A stretch of 64,000 nucleotides of DNA from Tolypothrix sp. NIES-4075 (GCF_002218085.1 NZ_BDUC01000004.1:124001-188000), one strand, 5' to 3'; shown: positions 1 through 8,203, counted from the first letter of the stretch. Numbers and translations are program-made. The notes: a model not told the origin generated them from the sequence alone.

Positions 1-1
1 G

Positions 2-217
2 CTGGTTTCGGTTTTGACCGGCGCGAGAATCGGCGGATTGCTAGGTGTAATTTTAGCAGTCCCAAGTGCAGTTGTAATTAAAACGGCTTTAAGCGCTCTG
101 CGTCCTGGTGTTGGTAGCGATAGTATAGAAGAGGTAAATGCACTTGCCGATCAAGAAGAAAGCTCAAAACCTGAGTCAAAAAATCCTTTAAACGTATCTA
201 AAGCCACATTGCCTTAA
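2..217 (+). CDS. AI-2E family transporter, C-terminal end (partial)
   Basis: The reading frame is open from the window edge, so this is the 3' end of a longer gene. The visible residues GARIGGLLGVILAVPSAVV are typical of the last membrane segment of AI-2E/PerM-type transporters, polytopic inner-membrane proteins of broad or unknown substrate range. A polar tail of about 35 residues rich in Glu, Ser and Lys follows. A TTG codon at 14 could be read as a start, but the frame continues upstream in the same hydrophobic style, so I treat it as internal. The next gene is convergent. Only the family call is supported. Confidence 0.6.
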   Translation: MVSVLTGARIGGLLGVILAVPSAVVIKTALSALRPGVGSDSIEEVNALADQEESSKPESKNPLNVSKATLP

Positions 218-237
218 GGTAGTCACCGCTCATTCAA

Positions 238-258
238 AATTCACAGAATGCGTGAATT
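238..258. terminator. inverted repeat between convergent genes, probable bidirectional terminator
   Basis: A perfect 7-bp stem (aattcac / gtgaatt) with a 7-nt loop lies between the transporter stop and the serpin stop. It is followed by a short T-rich stretch on the plus strand and by a weaker one on the minus strand. Its position between converging genes fits a shared terminator. Confidence 0.45.
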
Positions 259-261
259 GTT

Positions 262-1581
262 TTACTGTGGCTCCACAATTGAACCCATAAATAAAACGCT
301 ACCTGTTTGATTATCCCTTACCGCACAGAAAAACGGACGGTCAACAATCATCCGAAATGGCTTTGGTTTCTCGACGGCTGAAGTTGCTACTATCCCCACA
401 GAAGTCGCTGCTGCCGCTTCTGTACCTTCTTCATTTACCTCAACAAAGGTTTTATGTTTAACTTGGCTAATGGCGAGATTTTTACCCATAGCGGAAAAAT
501 TCGCTCTCTGGCTGAAAGCTTCTCCCATGCCTAAATCGGTAAGGGCATCGTTGAGAGTAATGTCATAATTGATTTTAAAGCGGGGCAAGCGAACAAATCC
601 TTCTTGTTTGCTGAATTGAGCCATCCATTTTTCCCAATTATCAGAATTCAAGTTATCATAAAAGGCTTTTGAGTTATTCTGTTTCGGTAAGAAAACATAA
701 AAGCTGATTTTACCGTCTTTGCCGTAAGGTAAACTGACAGCTTGAAATTGTTCATTTTCTAAGTATCTGTAGTCACCCGTTTGCGACATCATCGGGTGTT
801 GTTTTTGTTTCTCAGATACTACGTAAAAGGGATATTCAGCGGTTTGGTTTTTATCAAATTCATTACTCCAGTTGCCTTTGAAGTAGATGGCGTTAATTAG
901 AAATAATATTTGCTCTGGTTCAATTGTTTCGACTATTTTGTTGATTTTGCCGCGTGTATTCTCATTTACCCAAGTGTTGATTACACCTGATGAACGAGAG
1001 TTTTTAAAGTCCAAATTTGTGACTTTAGCTTTGTAGAAATCTTTGTTTTTCTGGATAAATTCGGATTTAAAGCTAGTATGTTTGTTTGCCCAAAGCGAGT
1101 TAGCAATTATTAGCTGCACTTTCGGGTCAGGATTTTCTAATAGTGCTTTTAAAGCGGCGTTAGAAGAGTTTATTTCTTCTAAACTTATGCCTTGTAACTC
1201 TAACGCTTTCGCCATTGCTTGCTGGGTAGAACCACTCGCACCATTGTAAGTCATAGCGAGAGCGATCGCTACACTAGAAGGAGAAATAAAAATGTTATCT
1301 TTGCTATCCTTTTTCAAAACTTCTGAAAACAGTTTGAAACTAAATTTTGTATTAGCCGCAACGACTTTTGTATCAGGTGTGACTGTTTTTTTAGTAGATG
1401 GTGATTCTGTCGGTAAGGGAGATTTCGCCAGCGCACTTGTACTGTCGTTGACCTGAGAACATCCTAATACACCCATAAGCATAACTCCTGCTGCTGCCAG
1501 AACATAACGCCTACCCAAGCGCACACCGTAGCGTCTTTGGAGGAAATTTTCCTTCACACTATTAAATTTTTGCCGATGCAT
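262..1581 (-). CDS. serpin family protease inhibitor, lipoprotein
   Basis: A 439-residue protein with a full-length serpin domain. Serpins inhibit serine or cysteine proteases by a suicide mechanism that inserts the reactive loop into a beta-sheet. The N-terminus is basic and then hydrophobic, ending in LMGVLGC with Cys41, a lipobox, so the protein is probably lipid-anchored outside the cytoplasm. Pro, Ser and Thr-rich residues follow to about residue 75. The reactive-loop hinge is EEGTEAAAAT (about 384-393), with small residues at the positions that inhibitory serpins require. Counting from the hinge puts the scissile bond near Thr-Ser in IVATSAVE, which suggests an elastase- or subtilisin-like target (inference). 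The C-terminal signature DRPFFCAVRD is present. The ATG at 1581 begins directly before the signal sequence. A subtilisin-like protease is encoded 1.1 kb upstream on the same strand. Confidence 0.93.
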   Translation of the reverse strand: MHRQKFNSVKENFLQRRYGVRLGRRYVLAAAGVMLMGVLGCSQVNDSTSALAKSPLPTESPSTKKTVTPDTKVVAANTKFSFKLFSEVLKKDSKDNIFISPSSVAIALAMTYNGASGSTQQAMAKALELQGISLEEINSSNAALKALLENPDPKVQLIIANSLWANKHTSFKSEFIQKNKDFYKAKVTNLDFKNSRSSGVINTWVNENTRGKINKIVETIEPEQILFLINAIYFKGNWSNEFDKNQTAEYPFYVVSEKQKQHPMMSQTGDYRYLENEQFQAVSLPYGKDGKISFYVFLPKQNNSKAFYDNLNSDNWEKWMAQFSKQEGFVRLPRFKINYDITLNDALTDLGMGEAFSQRANFSAMGKNLAISQVKHKTFVEVNEEGTEAAAATSVGIVATSAVEKPKPFRMIVDRPFFCAVRDNQTGSVLFMGSIVEPQ

Positions 1582-2297
1582 TTTTCTACCTCACTTGCCA
1601 AATATTTTTTGTAAGCTGTCTGTCAAGATTGACGATTATTTATGTGTCAATTGTTAACTATCGCATTAAAAACGATAAAAATATAGAGCGGTTACAGTTT
1701 TTGCAACAGCTAAGTAAGTGATAGGAATTAAAGACAACTTGTAAGTTCTGCAACTTGTTAATTACTCATTGAGACGACAATACAGATTTATGCTGAATCA
1801 GCTTTATTTTTAGAGATTTTCTGGTTTTTTCTAAGTTGTATTTTAAACTACGAAATGACAAAACAAAACTAGTTTTTTTGTTAGTGGTAATAAATAAATC
1901 TGATAATGGTGTTATGCTTTCTTGGCTTTGTGCTCATGAGCCGGGAATTTTTAGGAAAATGATGTATGCGATACAGAAATTAGACATCTCCGTAAAAAAT
2001 GTAGAGATGCGTTAGCGAAGCGGGACAAAGTTCAATTTCGCGTCTCTACAAGGGTTCTGGGTCACGCATAATAAAAGAGCGGTCGATGTCTAATATGTAA
2101 TGCGATCGTACTCTTTCACTGAGATTAAGTTGCTGGTTCTCAGCGTCAAGGACGCGGAAATTTAATTCTCATATCAATTAAGAGTTTTGAGAAGCCGATC
2201 GCACTTTCCCAGCTGCCGTAGTAAATCTGCATGTATGCGATCGCACGCTCATCAACCTTCATAAATGAGCGATCGCACCATTCCCCTGGCGTACCTC
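1582..2297. other. AT-rich intergenic region with HIP1 sites and one REP-like repeat
   Basis: No convincing gene is present. The part next to the serpin start (1582-1950) is AT-rich and should hold its promoter, but I cannot place boxes with confidence. The distal half carries several GCGATCGC-type sites, a REP-like repeat at 2000-2050 and a local inverted repeat around 2237-2277 (gcgatcgcacgctcat ... atgagcgatcgc). It may include decayed 3' sequence of the orthocaspase fragment. Confidence 0.6.
2000..2050. repeat. REP-like palindromic repeat, divergent copy
   Basis: It starts with gtagagatgcg and ends with cgcgtctctac, the conserved outer arms of the GTAGAGACG...CGTCTCTAC family seen elsewhere in the window. 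The centre is longer and less symmetric than in other copies. Confidence 0.55.
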
Positions 2298-2489
2298 TCA
2301 ATCAATGCTATAATCAGCGCAAATTTCTAACTTTAGGAATGTACGTATATGTAACTGGTATCCATCAGTATTAACCCGCCCTTCTAGGTACTCTTTGATT
2401 GCAGTTATATAATTTACACAGCCCTGCAATCGAGAAACATTTACGTATTCATCAATACCAACTAGTAATGCATAGATATTCCGATTCAT
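2298..2489 (-). pseudogene. orthocaspase / caspase-like (C14) protein, N-terminal remnant
   Basis: Residues 1-45 look like the start of a cyanobacterial caspase-domain protein: MNRNIYALLVGIDEY, then SRLQGCVN, then a segment like the first helix and second strand of the p20 fold. The expected Asp after GCVN is replaced by Tyr. The frame loses resemblance after about residue 50 and stops at residue 63. The catalytic His and Cys regions are absent, and no continuation was found in the 300 bases downstream. Intact members are several hundred residues long. I call it a truncated and probably non-functional gene. An intact small protein cannot be excluded, but neither catalytic residue is present. 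Confidence 0.6.
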
Positions 2490-2637
2490 ATTGCAACAAC
2501 CCTAATTATTGTCAAAAATTCTTTTCGCTACAGAAGAAGGATAAGGCACTTACAAGTAATAAAATATCAACAGGCATAACCTAGATCCGCGATACCCAAT
2601 CAAACAACCTATCTTGAGGTTTCGTGAATGGCAGCAA

Positions 2638-2662
2638 AGACGTAGCAGTGCTACGTCTCTAC
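2638..2662. repeat. REP-like palindrome, possible terminator of the protease gene
   Basis: A near-perfect palindrome (agacgtagca g tgctacgtct) followed by ctac, with the same outer arms as the other REP-like repeats but a different centre. It lies 11 nt past the stop of the minus-strand protease, so it may also end that transcript. No good T-run follows on that strand. Confidence 0.6.
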
Positions 2663-2672
2663 ATTTGCGCTT

Positions 2673-4265
2673 CTACTTACTAGATACACCCCACCAAGCT
2701 AGAGCGAAAGGTTGAACAGATTCATTTACCTTTTGACGAAACTGGACGCGGATTTTGTAATTGCCGGTAGCCGGAACAGGGCAGAAGATGTGTTCTACAC
2801 TATCAACAGGGCTAATGGAGGAGCAAACTGCACCTGCGATATTGTCTTTAGCATCTGCTTTGACTAGATACAAGTCGAGATTGTTCAAACCGCGATCGCG
2901 AAAATCCTCACCGACATCATATAATCCGTTTTTATTTGCATCCTCTAGCTCTACCACCCGATCCCAAGCGAGAGTGACAGCAACAAAACTTCCTTGCACT
3001 AATGGCTTTGCTAAGGTATAATCTACAGACCCTCCAGTATCTAATGTCCGATAATCCCAACCAATTGCTGGTACACTAGCGGATGGATTCCATTGACCGG
3101 GGCTGAATTGCTGGTAAGCACGAAATGCATTTAAATGACCGGCTCCCATTTGCGGATCGAGGGGAATTTTTGGATCGCTATAAGCTTCTGAAGTTAGCCA
3201 GTCACGATTTTGTTTATCAATTAGCGTCCGGCTCATTCCCAACCGCAAACCATTACCAGTATCTTGAATTTTGTCTGCGGAATTTAATAACACAGCTTTC
3301 ATTACTTCATGACGGCGAGAGGCTATGCTCCAGTTAGGTTGTTTTGTCCGCAGTTGTTTGTCGCCAAATTCCTGCAATAACGCAACAGTACCTACAACGT
3401 GAGGTGCTGCAAAACTTGTACCTGTGACTTTGTTGACTTTGCCATCTGGATTGAACAAAGGAATGTTACTCCCAGGTGCAACTAAACTAATAGAAGGACG
3501 CCCATCAAGATTAAACTCCTTTCCTGCTAGCCGAGTTGCGACTCCTTCGTTAGCAGCAGCCAAATTAGAAACATCAACTTTATTAAAAATATTTCCTTTA
3601 CGAGAAGAAAAAGCGACGTTGATTGCATTAAAATTGTCTGTAGGGATGGGAATGCCCCCTTTACCTTGGTTGCCAGCGATCGCATAGACAACATCATGAA
3701 CTCGACTCGACCAGTCAATACATAATGTTAGTAAAGCGTTACCATCTAAAGTCGCTTCCGGTCGCGGATCGCGGGTGAGAGGTTCACCAAAACTGAAGTT
3801 AATAGCGCGGACATCACCACCATTTTGCATCGCTATGTACTGCGCCGATAAACATTCTTCTGGCTGACCCATGTTTTTCGTCGAACCTACCGCAGATGAA
3901 TACAGCCGCGCTCCTGGAGCTATTCCCGGTAAAGCTTTATCTCGACTGACCATCACACCAGCTACATTGTAGGCGTGGGGGTCAACACCACTATTTGATT
4001 TAGCCGGACCATTGCGTAAAAACACTCCTGCTAACGATACTGCTGTATTTTTAGACACCGCTTTATCCCAGCCAAACTTTCCCGGACGTCCAATTTCAAC
4101 TTGACCAATAGCAATCTTGCGACCGGTTAAGTTATATGGAGCTTTTTGTAATCTAAGAGCATCAATACCATTAGTGCCGATGGAAGTAACTATAGCAGCA
4201 AGTGCTGGCGCACCCACAAAAGAAGCACTCAATCCACAAATTATCCAGGTAGATTTTTTGACCAT
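2673..4265 (-). CDS. secreted subtilisin-like (S8) serine peptidase with PPC-like C-terminus
   Basis: A protein of about 530 residues with a signal peptide (MVKKSTWIICGLSASF, then a cleavage-type GAPALAA). The S8 fold is marked by the His region DPHAYNVAGV (His97), the oxyanion Asn in AIAGNQGKGG (Asn199) and the Ser region VTGTSFAAPHV (Ser284). At the place of the usual catalytic Asp (DTG/DSG) the sequence reads GQVEIGRPG, so Glu57 is the residue in register. This may be a subfamily with an altered triad. The C-terminal 130 residues resemble a pre-peptidase C-terminal beta-domain with a calcium-loop-like stretch DANKNGLYDVGED. I place the start at the ATG at 4265; a TTG two codons upstream is less likely. 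The protein is probably exported and acts in the periplasm or outside. Confidence 0.85.
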   Translation of the reverse strand: MVKKSTWIICGLSASFVGAPALAAIVTSIGTNGIDALRLQKAPYNLTGRKIAIGQVEIGRPGKFGWDKAVSKNTAVSLAGVFLRNGPAKSNSGVDPHAYNVAGVMVSRDKALPGIAPGARLYSSAVGSTKNMGQPEECLSAQYIAMQNGGDVRAINFSFGEPLTRDPRPEATLDGNALLTLCIDWSSRVHDVVYAIAGNQGKGGIPIPTDNFNAINVAFSSRKGNIFNKVDVSNLAAANEGVATRLAGKEFNLDGRPSISLVAPGSNIPLFNPDGKVNKVTGTSFAAPHVVGTVALLQEFGDKQLRTKQPNWSIASRRHEVMKAVLLNSADKIQDTGNGLRLGMSRTLIDKQNRDWLTSEAYSDPKIPLDPQMGAGHLNAFRAYQQFSPGQWNPSASVPAIGWDYRTLDTGGSVDYTLAKPLVQGSFVAVTLAWDRVVELEDANKNGLYDVGEDFRDRGLNNLDLYLVKADAKDNIAGAVCSSISPVDSVEHIFCPVPATGNYKIRVQFRQKVNESVQPFALAWWGVSSK

Positions 4266-4296
4266 TGTCAATTGTTAGTTGTTATTTGTTAGTTGA

Positions 4297-4448
4297 TGGG
4301 AATGGGTAATAGGGAATGGGGAATGGGTAATGGGGAATGGGTAATGGGTAATGGGTAATGGGATAAATTCTTCCAAGGAGTCCCCCTTGTCTCCCTTATC
4401 CTCGTTGTCCCCCCACTCCCCCACTCCCCCCATTCCCCCACTCCCCCA
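4297..4448. repeat. composite short-tandem-repeat element
   Basis: A left array of GGGAATG/GGGTAAT-type heptamers (4297-4361) is followed by an AT-rich core (ataaattcttcc) and a right array of C-rich heptamers of the CACTCCC/TGTCTCC type (to 4448). The two arrays are roughly complementary in orientation, so the whole could fold as a long imperfect hairpin. It separates the protease gene from rpe, and short spurious frames across it are not genes. Confidence 0.85.
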
Positions 4449-4534
4449 GCAGCGCCGCATCAAATCTATGAGCGCTGGGTCAAGATTTTGTTACAATGCT
4501 CACAAGACGAGGACGCTTAAATTTGCCACTAGCC

Positions 4535-5242
4535 ATGACCCAAAACCTATCTAAAAAGCCGATTGTAATTGCCCCATCTATCTTATCAGCCGATTTTAGT
4601 CGTCTGGGAGACGAAATTCGCGCCGTAGACGCGGCTGGAGCAGATTGGATTCACGTTGATGTAATGGACGGTCGTTTTGTACCTAATATTACGATAGGTC
4701 CTCTGGTTGTGGAGGCGATTCGTCCGGTGACGACAAAGCCTCTGGATGTCCACTTGATGATTGTGGAACCAGAAAAGTATGTTGAAGACTTTGCCAAAGC
4801 AGGGGCAGATCATATTTACGTTCATGCAGAACATAATGCTTCCCCTCACCTGCACCGTACTTTAGGACAAATCAAAGAGGTTGGTAAGAAAGCTGGTGTT
4901 GTACTCAACCCAGGTAGCCCTTTAGAGTTAATTGAATATTGCTTGGAACTGTGCGATTTAGTGCTAATTATGAGCGTTAACCCAGGCTTTGGCGGTCAAA
5001 GCTTCATTCCTGGAGTCGTACCGAAAATCCGCAAGCTGCGCTCGATGTGCGATGAACGCGGTTTAGATCCTTGGATTGAAGTGGATGGGGGACTGAAAGC
5101 TAATAATACTTGGCAGGTTTTGGAAGCTGGAGCAAATGCGATCGTTGCTGGTTCAGCTGTGTTTAACGCTCCTGATTATGCTGAAGCTATTACCGCTATT
5201 CGCAACAGTAAGCGTCCTTCCCCAGAACTGGCAAAAGTTTAA
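4535..5242 (+). CDS. rpe: ribulose-phosphate 3-epimerase
   Basis: This enzyme interconverts ribulose 5-phosphate and xylulose 5-phosphate in the Calvin cycle and pentose phosphate pathway, in the cytoplasm. The protein of 235 residues has the family's usual length and the TIM-barrel motifs in order: PSILSADFSRLGDE, HVDVMDGRFVPN (metal-binding His and Asp), HLMIVEP, MSVNPGFGGQSF and EVDGGLKANN (second catalytic Asp). I chose the ATG at 4535 (MTQNLSKKPIVIAPS) because this matches the usual length; the longer frame from 4496 adds a basic stretch lying close to a repeat element. A clear rho-independent terminator follows 20 bases after the stop. Confidence 0.97.
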   Translation: MTQNLSKKPIVIAPSILSADFSRLGDEIRAVDAAGADWIHVDVMDGRFVPNITIGPLVVEAIRPVTTKPLDVHLMIVEPEKYVEDFAKAGADHIYVHAEHNASPHLHRTLGQIKEVGKKAGVVLNPGSPLELIEYCLELCDLVLIMSVNPGFGGQSFIPGVVPKIRKLRSMCDERGLDPWIEVDGGLKANNTWQVLEAGANAIVAGSAVFNAPDYAEAITAIRNSKRPSPELAKV

Positions 5243-5262
5243 TCGGTTCTTCTTTAATTAGA

Positions 5263-5292
5263 GGCGTGTTGAAATTTCAACACGTCTTTTTG
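5263..5292 (+). terminator. rho-independent terminator of rpe
   Basis: A 10-bp perfect stem (cgtgttgaaa / tttcaacacg) is followed by tctttttg, just after the rpe stop codon. Confidence 0.9.
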
Positions 5293-5335
5293 ATTTAATG
5301 TTATGGCGATTCCCATATTCATGAGGTACAGAATC

Positions 5336-5452
5336 AGGACTTACGCAAAAATCGCCCAAAAGCTTAATTTATCGAACCGCCTTGGCGCTAGCCTCTCCCT
5401 TCGGGAGAAGACGCCAAGAACGCCAAGAATTCGTAGAATGTGCGTAAGTCCT
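5336..5452. mobile_element. 117-bp MITE-like element with 12-bp terminal inverted repeats
   Basis: Perfect terminal inverted repeats aggacttacgca (5336-5347) and tgcgtaagtcct (5441-5452) enclose a non-coding core. The core holds a hairpin (gcctctcccttcgggagaag) and repeated gccaagaa units. The end sequence GGACTTACGCA is one I recognise as recurrent in cyanobacterial intergenic DNA. The remaining sequence up to 5728 holds a partial REP-like repeat at 5588 and no gene. Confidence 0.75.
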
Positions 5453-5587
5453 AAGAATATTGAATTAACCGCTTAGTCCTATAGATAAACGCCGATGGAC
5501 GCAGATAAATTTGTACCTCAGCAGACTAGGAAAGGCTATAAATAGATATTTCCGAAAATTAACTATGCGCGTTACCCAAAACCCTTT

Positions 5588-5622
5588 GTAGAGACGCGAT
5601 AAATCCCGTGTTCGGGTCTTTT
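5588..5622. repeat. partial REP-like repeat
   Basis: It begins gtagagacgcgataaatc, identical to the left arm of other REP-like copies, but the right half is replaced by a different short hairpin (cccgtgttcggg) followed by tcttttttgg. Confidence 0.5.
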
Positions 5623-5728
5623 TTGGAGATGTCTAATGTGTCGGGAGTGACCAACACCTCGAAGAATGCGGCTACACATACAAAGTCTGTGGGCTATTTT
5701 TTTTGCACATTTGGGATGCTCATGTCAA

Positions 5729-8125
5729 TTAAAGCGTCTGATTTTTTTTGACCTGATTGGCAACTTGATATAGAGATTGTAGAGTCACTCCGTCAGTGGG
5801 ATACTCAGCTAAACCAAAATCAAAGTTAACTTGAAAACGGCTGCTATCTGGTGCGGTGAAGACTTGTTGTCGTAAAGTAGTCATAAACTCCCAGAAGCGA
5901 TGTTTGACAGCAAGCTTTTCTGCATCGATGTCTGCTGGTTGTTTGGTGAAAATCGGCATCGCTACCACAAACTCGCCATTACCCCAGTATCCCAACACCT
6001 CTGCTTCCCGAAAAGCTGCACAGAACAGATGACCCCACCGCTGTAAAACATTATTGCCAGTAGTATGACCGTATTGGTAATTAATTTGTGGCAATTCTGT
6101 TAAAGCGAATATTGCCAAATAGAAAGAATTAGGAACATTTGCATCTTCATCCTTTATACTTTTGATGAGAAGTTCTAAGTCACGGCTTGATTGAGCTTGA
6201 TTCGCCAGTTTAGTTAAAGCGTCTTTGGTGGAGAGGTTTCGCAGCAAGCGAGAACGTTCTAGACGATTGGTGATTCGGGTTAGTAATTCCGCTGGTACAA
6301 CTGGCTTGTTGAGGTAGTCGTCTGCACCAATGGTAAATATTTGCTGGATGTAAGAGCGATCGCTTTTAGCAGTCAGAAACAAAATCGGCAATCCCTGCCA
6401 TTCGGGGTCAGCGCGAACTGCTTGACACAGTTCAAGACCACTAACTTGCGGCATATCTATATCTAAAATCAGCAAATCGGGAACAGTAGACCGCAGCACT
6501 TCCCAAAAACGTAGGGGGTCATCTAATTTTGTCAACCGTATACCCCAAGGTTCTAACATCGGGCGCAGTGCTGCCAGAAATACCGGATCGTCATCGACTG
6601 CTAGTATATTTACAGCCTGGGACTGAGTACGCTGTAATAATTGCGTTGCCATATCCCAAATTTGAGCAGCAGTTACAGGTCTAACTAAAAATCCCTGTCC
6701 ACCAAGACGAGCTACCCTAACCCGATTCAAAAGCTTATCAGCAGAAGCAAGCACTATTGTGGGTATAAATGGTGTCCTAACTGCTAATTCCGAGAGCAGC
6801 GCCAAACTATCTTCTTGATTTTCGTCTGCGTCCACCGCTAGCACTACTAAATCTGGCGAATGAGACTGAAGCCAGATTTTTGCTAACTCTAAGTTTGTTA
6901 TTTGTTTCCAAGTTAAATCGAGGGAATGCGCTAGTTGTTGTAAATCTCGACATAAATTTGCGTCAGAATCAATCAACAACAGTCGAGATGTTTCTGCATC
7001 GCTAGAAGCATCTGGCTCACCCAAATTCAGCAAATCAGCCAATTCCGACACCAGAGACACCAACTTTCGTTCGCGCACAGACAGTTCCTTTTTCCCCTCA
7101 TCTGTGTGCCCTAAATTTTCATCTTCCAGCAAAATCTGTTCAATTTCTCGTGCCAACACTGTACCCGCTTCGCGATCAAACATTCCTAACACACCCGCCA
7201 GTTTGTGCGCTGCTTGCCTTGCATCGTGGCGTAACTCTGGGGTAAGCGTTTTAGTCTGTATCGCCATTGACGCTGTTTGCAGAGCCGTTAAACGTTGAAT
7301 CATCAACCCTTGATATTGCTGCCACAGCTTACTCATTCCTTGGTTGAACTGCTGTTCAAGGGATTGGGATGGGGGAGTGGGGAGAGGGGGAGAGGGGGGA
7401 AAAAATTCCTCCTTGTCTCCTTGTCCCTTTGTCCCCTTGTCTTCCTTGTCTCCTACTCCCTCCTTCAACCGATATCCCAAACCGTAGACATTCTCAATCC
7501 AATCTACGGCACCGGCTTTTTTCAACTTCTGCCGCAATCCTTTAATATGTGCTTTAACGCTTTCTTCTAAAGGTGGATCCTCAAATGTCCACAGATACTC
7601 AACTAATTGTCCGCGACTGAATACTCGTGAGGGGTTTCGCAGAAATATTTCTAATAGAGTATATTCTTTGGGGGTTAAAGCTACAGGTTTTTCTTTGTAA
7701 GTTACATCGCAACTACGAGGATCTAAACGTAAATCGCCTAATTGTAAGACAGTTGTGGGGGAAACTTCGCCACGTCGCAGCAATACTCGTAACCGTGCAT
7801 GAAGTTCTCCTAAATCTAAGGGTTTGATTAGATAGTCGTCTGCACCTGCATCTAGTCCGCGAATGCGATCGCTACTGGCATCTTTGGCAGTAATCAATAA
7901 AATCGGGATGGAGGAACCCTCAGCACGTAACCGCTGGCATAACTTAATGCCATCGAGTATCGGGAGTCCCACATCCGTGAGAATTAAGTCATAGTTTGCA
8001 CTTTGGGCATATTCCCAACCGCTTTGACCATCTTGAACTGCATCGACGACATAGTGCTGACTGGTAAGAGATTGCAACAGCACATTCAGCAAAACTTCGT
8101 CATCTTCAATCAACAAAATTCGCAT
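5729..8125 (-). CDS. multi-domain response regulator: REC - OmpR wHTH - Hpt - REC - REC - degenerate GGDEF
   Basis: A 798-residue signalling protein. Residues 1-116 form a receiver (acidic pair Asp8/Asp9, phospho-acceptor Asp51 in LILTDVGLP, Lys in YLIKP). Residues 128-225 form an OmpR-type winged helix (ALTPKEYTLLEIFLRNPSRV), so the protein should bind DNA. A low-complexity linker encoded by short tandem repeats (about 222-253) leads to an Hpt-like helical segment with the phosphorylatable His in AAHKLAGVLGMF (about residue 306). A weak receiver (about 384-500) and a canonical receiver (about 508-625, Asp in LILDIDMPQ near 554) follow. The last domain is GGDEF-like but reads GYWGNGEF, lacking the GGDEF core, so cyclase activity is unlikely. 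The family is common in cyanobacteria; its target genes are unknown. Confidence 0.88.
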   Translation of the reverse strand: MRILLIEDDEVLLNVLLQSLTSQHYVVDAVQDGQSGWEYAQSANYDLILTDVGLPILDGIKLCQRLRAEGSSIPILLITAKDASSDRIRGLDAGADDYLIKPLDLGELHARLRVLLRRGEVSPTTVLQLGDLRLDPRSCDVTYKEKPVALTPKEYTLLEIFLRNPSRVFSRGQLVEYLWTFEDPPLEESVKAHIKGLRQKLKKAGAVDWIENVYGLGYRLKEGVGDKEDKGTKGQGDKEEFFPPSPPLPTPPSQSLEQQFNQGMSKLWQQYQGLMIQRLTALQTASMAIQTKTLTPELRHDARQAAHKLAGVLGMFDREAGTVLAREIEQILLEDENLGHTDEGKKELSVRERKLVSLVSELADLLNLGEPDASSDAETSRLLLIDSDANLCRDLQQLAHSLDLTWKQITNLELAKIWLQSHSPDLVVLAVDADENQEDSLALLSELAVRTPFIPTIVLASADKLLNRVRVARLGGQGFLVRPVTAAQIWDMATQLLQRTQSQAVNILAVDDDPVFLAALRPMLEPWGIRLTKLDDPLRFWEVLRSTVPDLLILDIDMPQVSGLELCQAVRADPEWQGLPILFLTAKSDRSYIQQIFTIGADDYLNKPVVPAELLTRITNRLERSRLLRNLSTKDALTKLANQAQSSRDLELLIKSIKDEDANVPNSFYLAIFALTELPQINYQYGHTTGNNVLQRWGHLFCAAFREAEVLGYWGNGEFVVAMPIFTKQPADIDAEKLAVKHRFWEFMTTLRQQVFTAPDSSRFQVNFDFGLAEYPTDGVTLQSLYQVANQVKKNQTL
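7365..7464. repeat. composite short-tandem-repeat element inside a coding sequence
   Basis: G-rich units (gggggagtggggagaggggg), a core aaaaaattcct and C-rich units (ccttgtctccttgtccc) have the same architecture as the intergenic copies. It is read in frame as a Lys/Gly/Asp and then Pro/Ser-rich linker between the winged helix and Hpt domains of the response regulator. Confidence 0.8.
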
Positions 8126-8203
8126 GGCATTTATGCGTGCTTACCTTTGACAATTTTCTCACAACGATCGCGATCGCTCCCACGTTTGTGAAAAAGATTT
8201 GCT

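Noticed and set aside
2100..2260. Possible TPR-like remnant (YYGSWESAIGFSKLL) on the minus strand
   Set aside because: Only about 15 residues of weak resemblance; stops interrupt it on both sides.
4275..4463. Short frames rich in Pro/His/Phe or Gly across the repeat element
   Set aside because: Translation of short tandem repeats; the same artefact recurs at 25366-25763 and 15290-15490.
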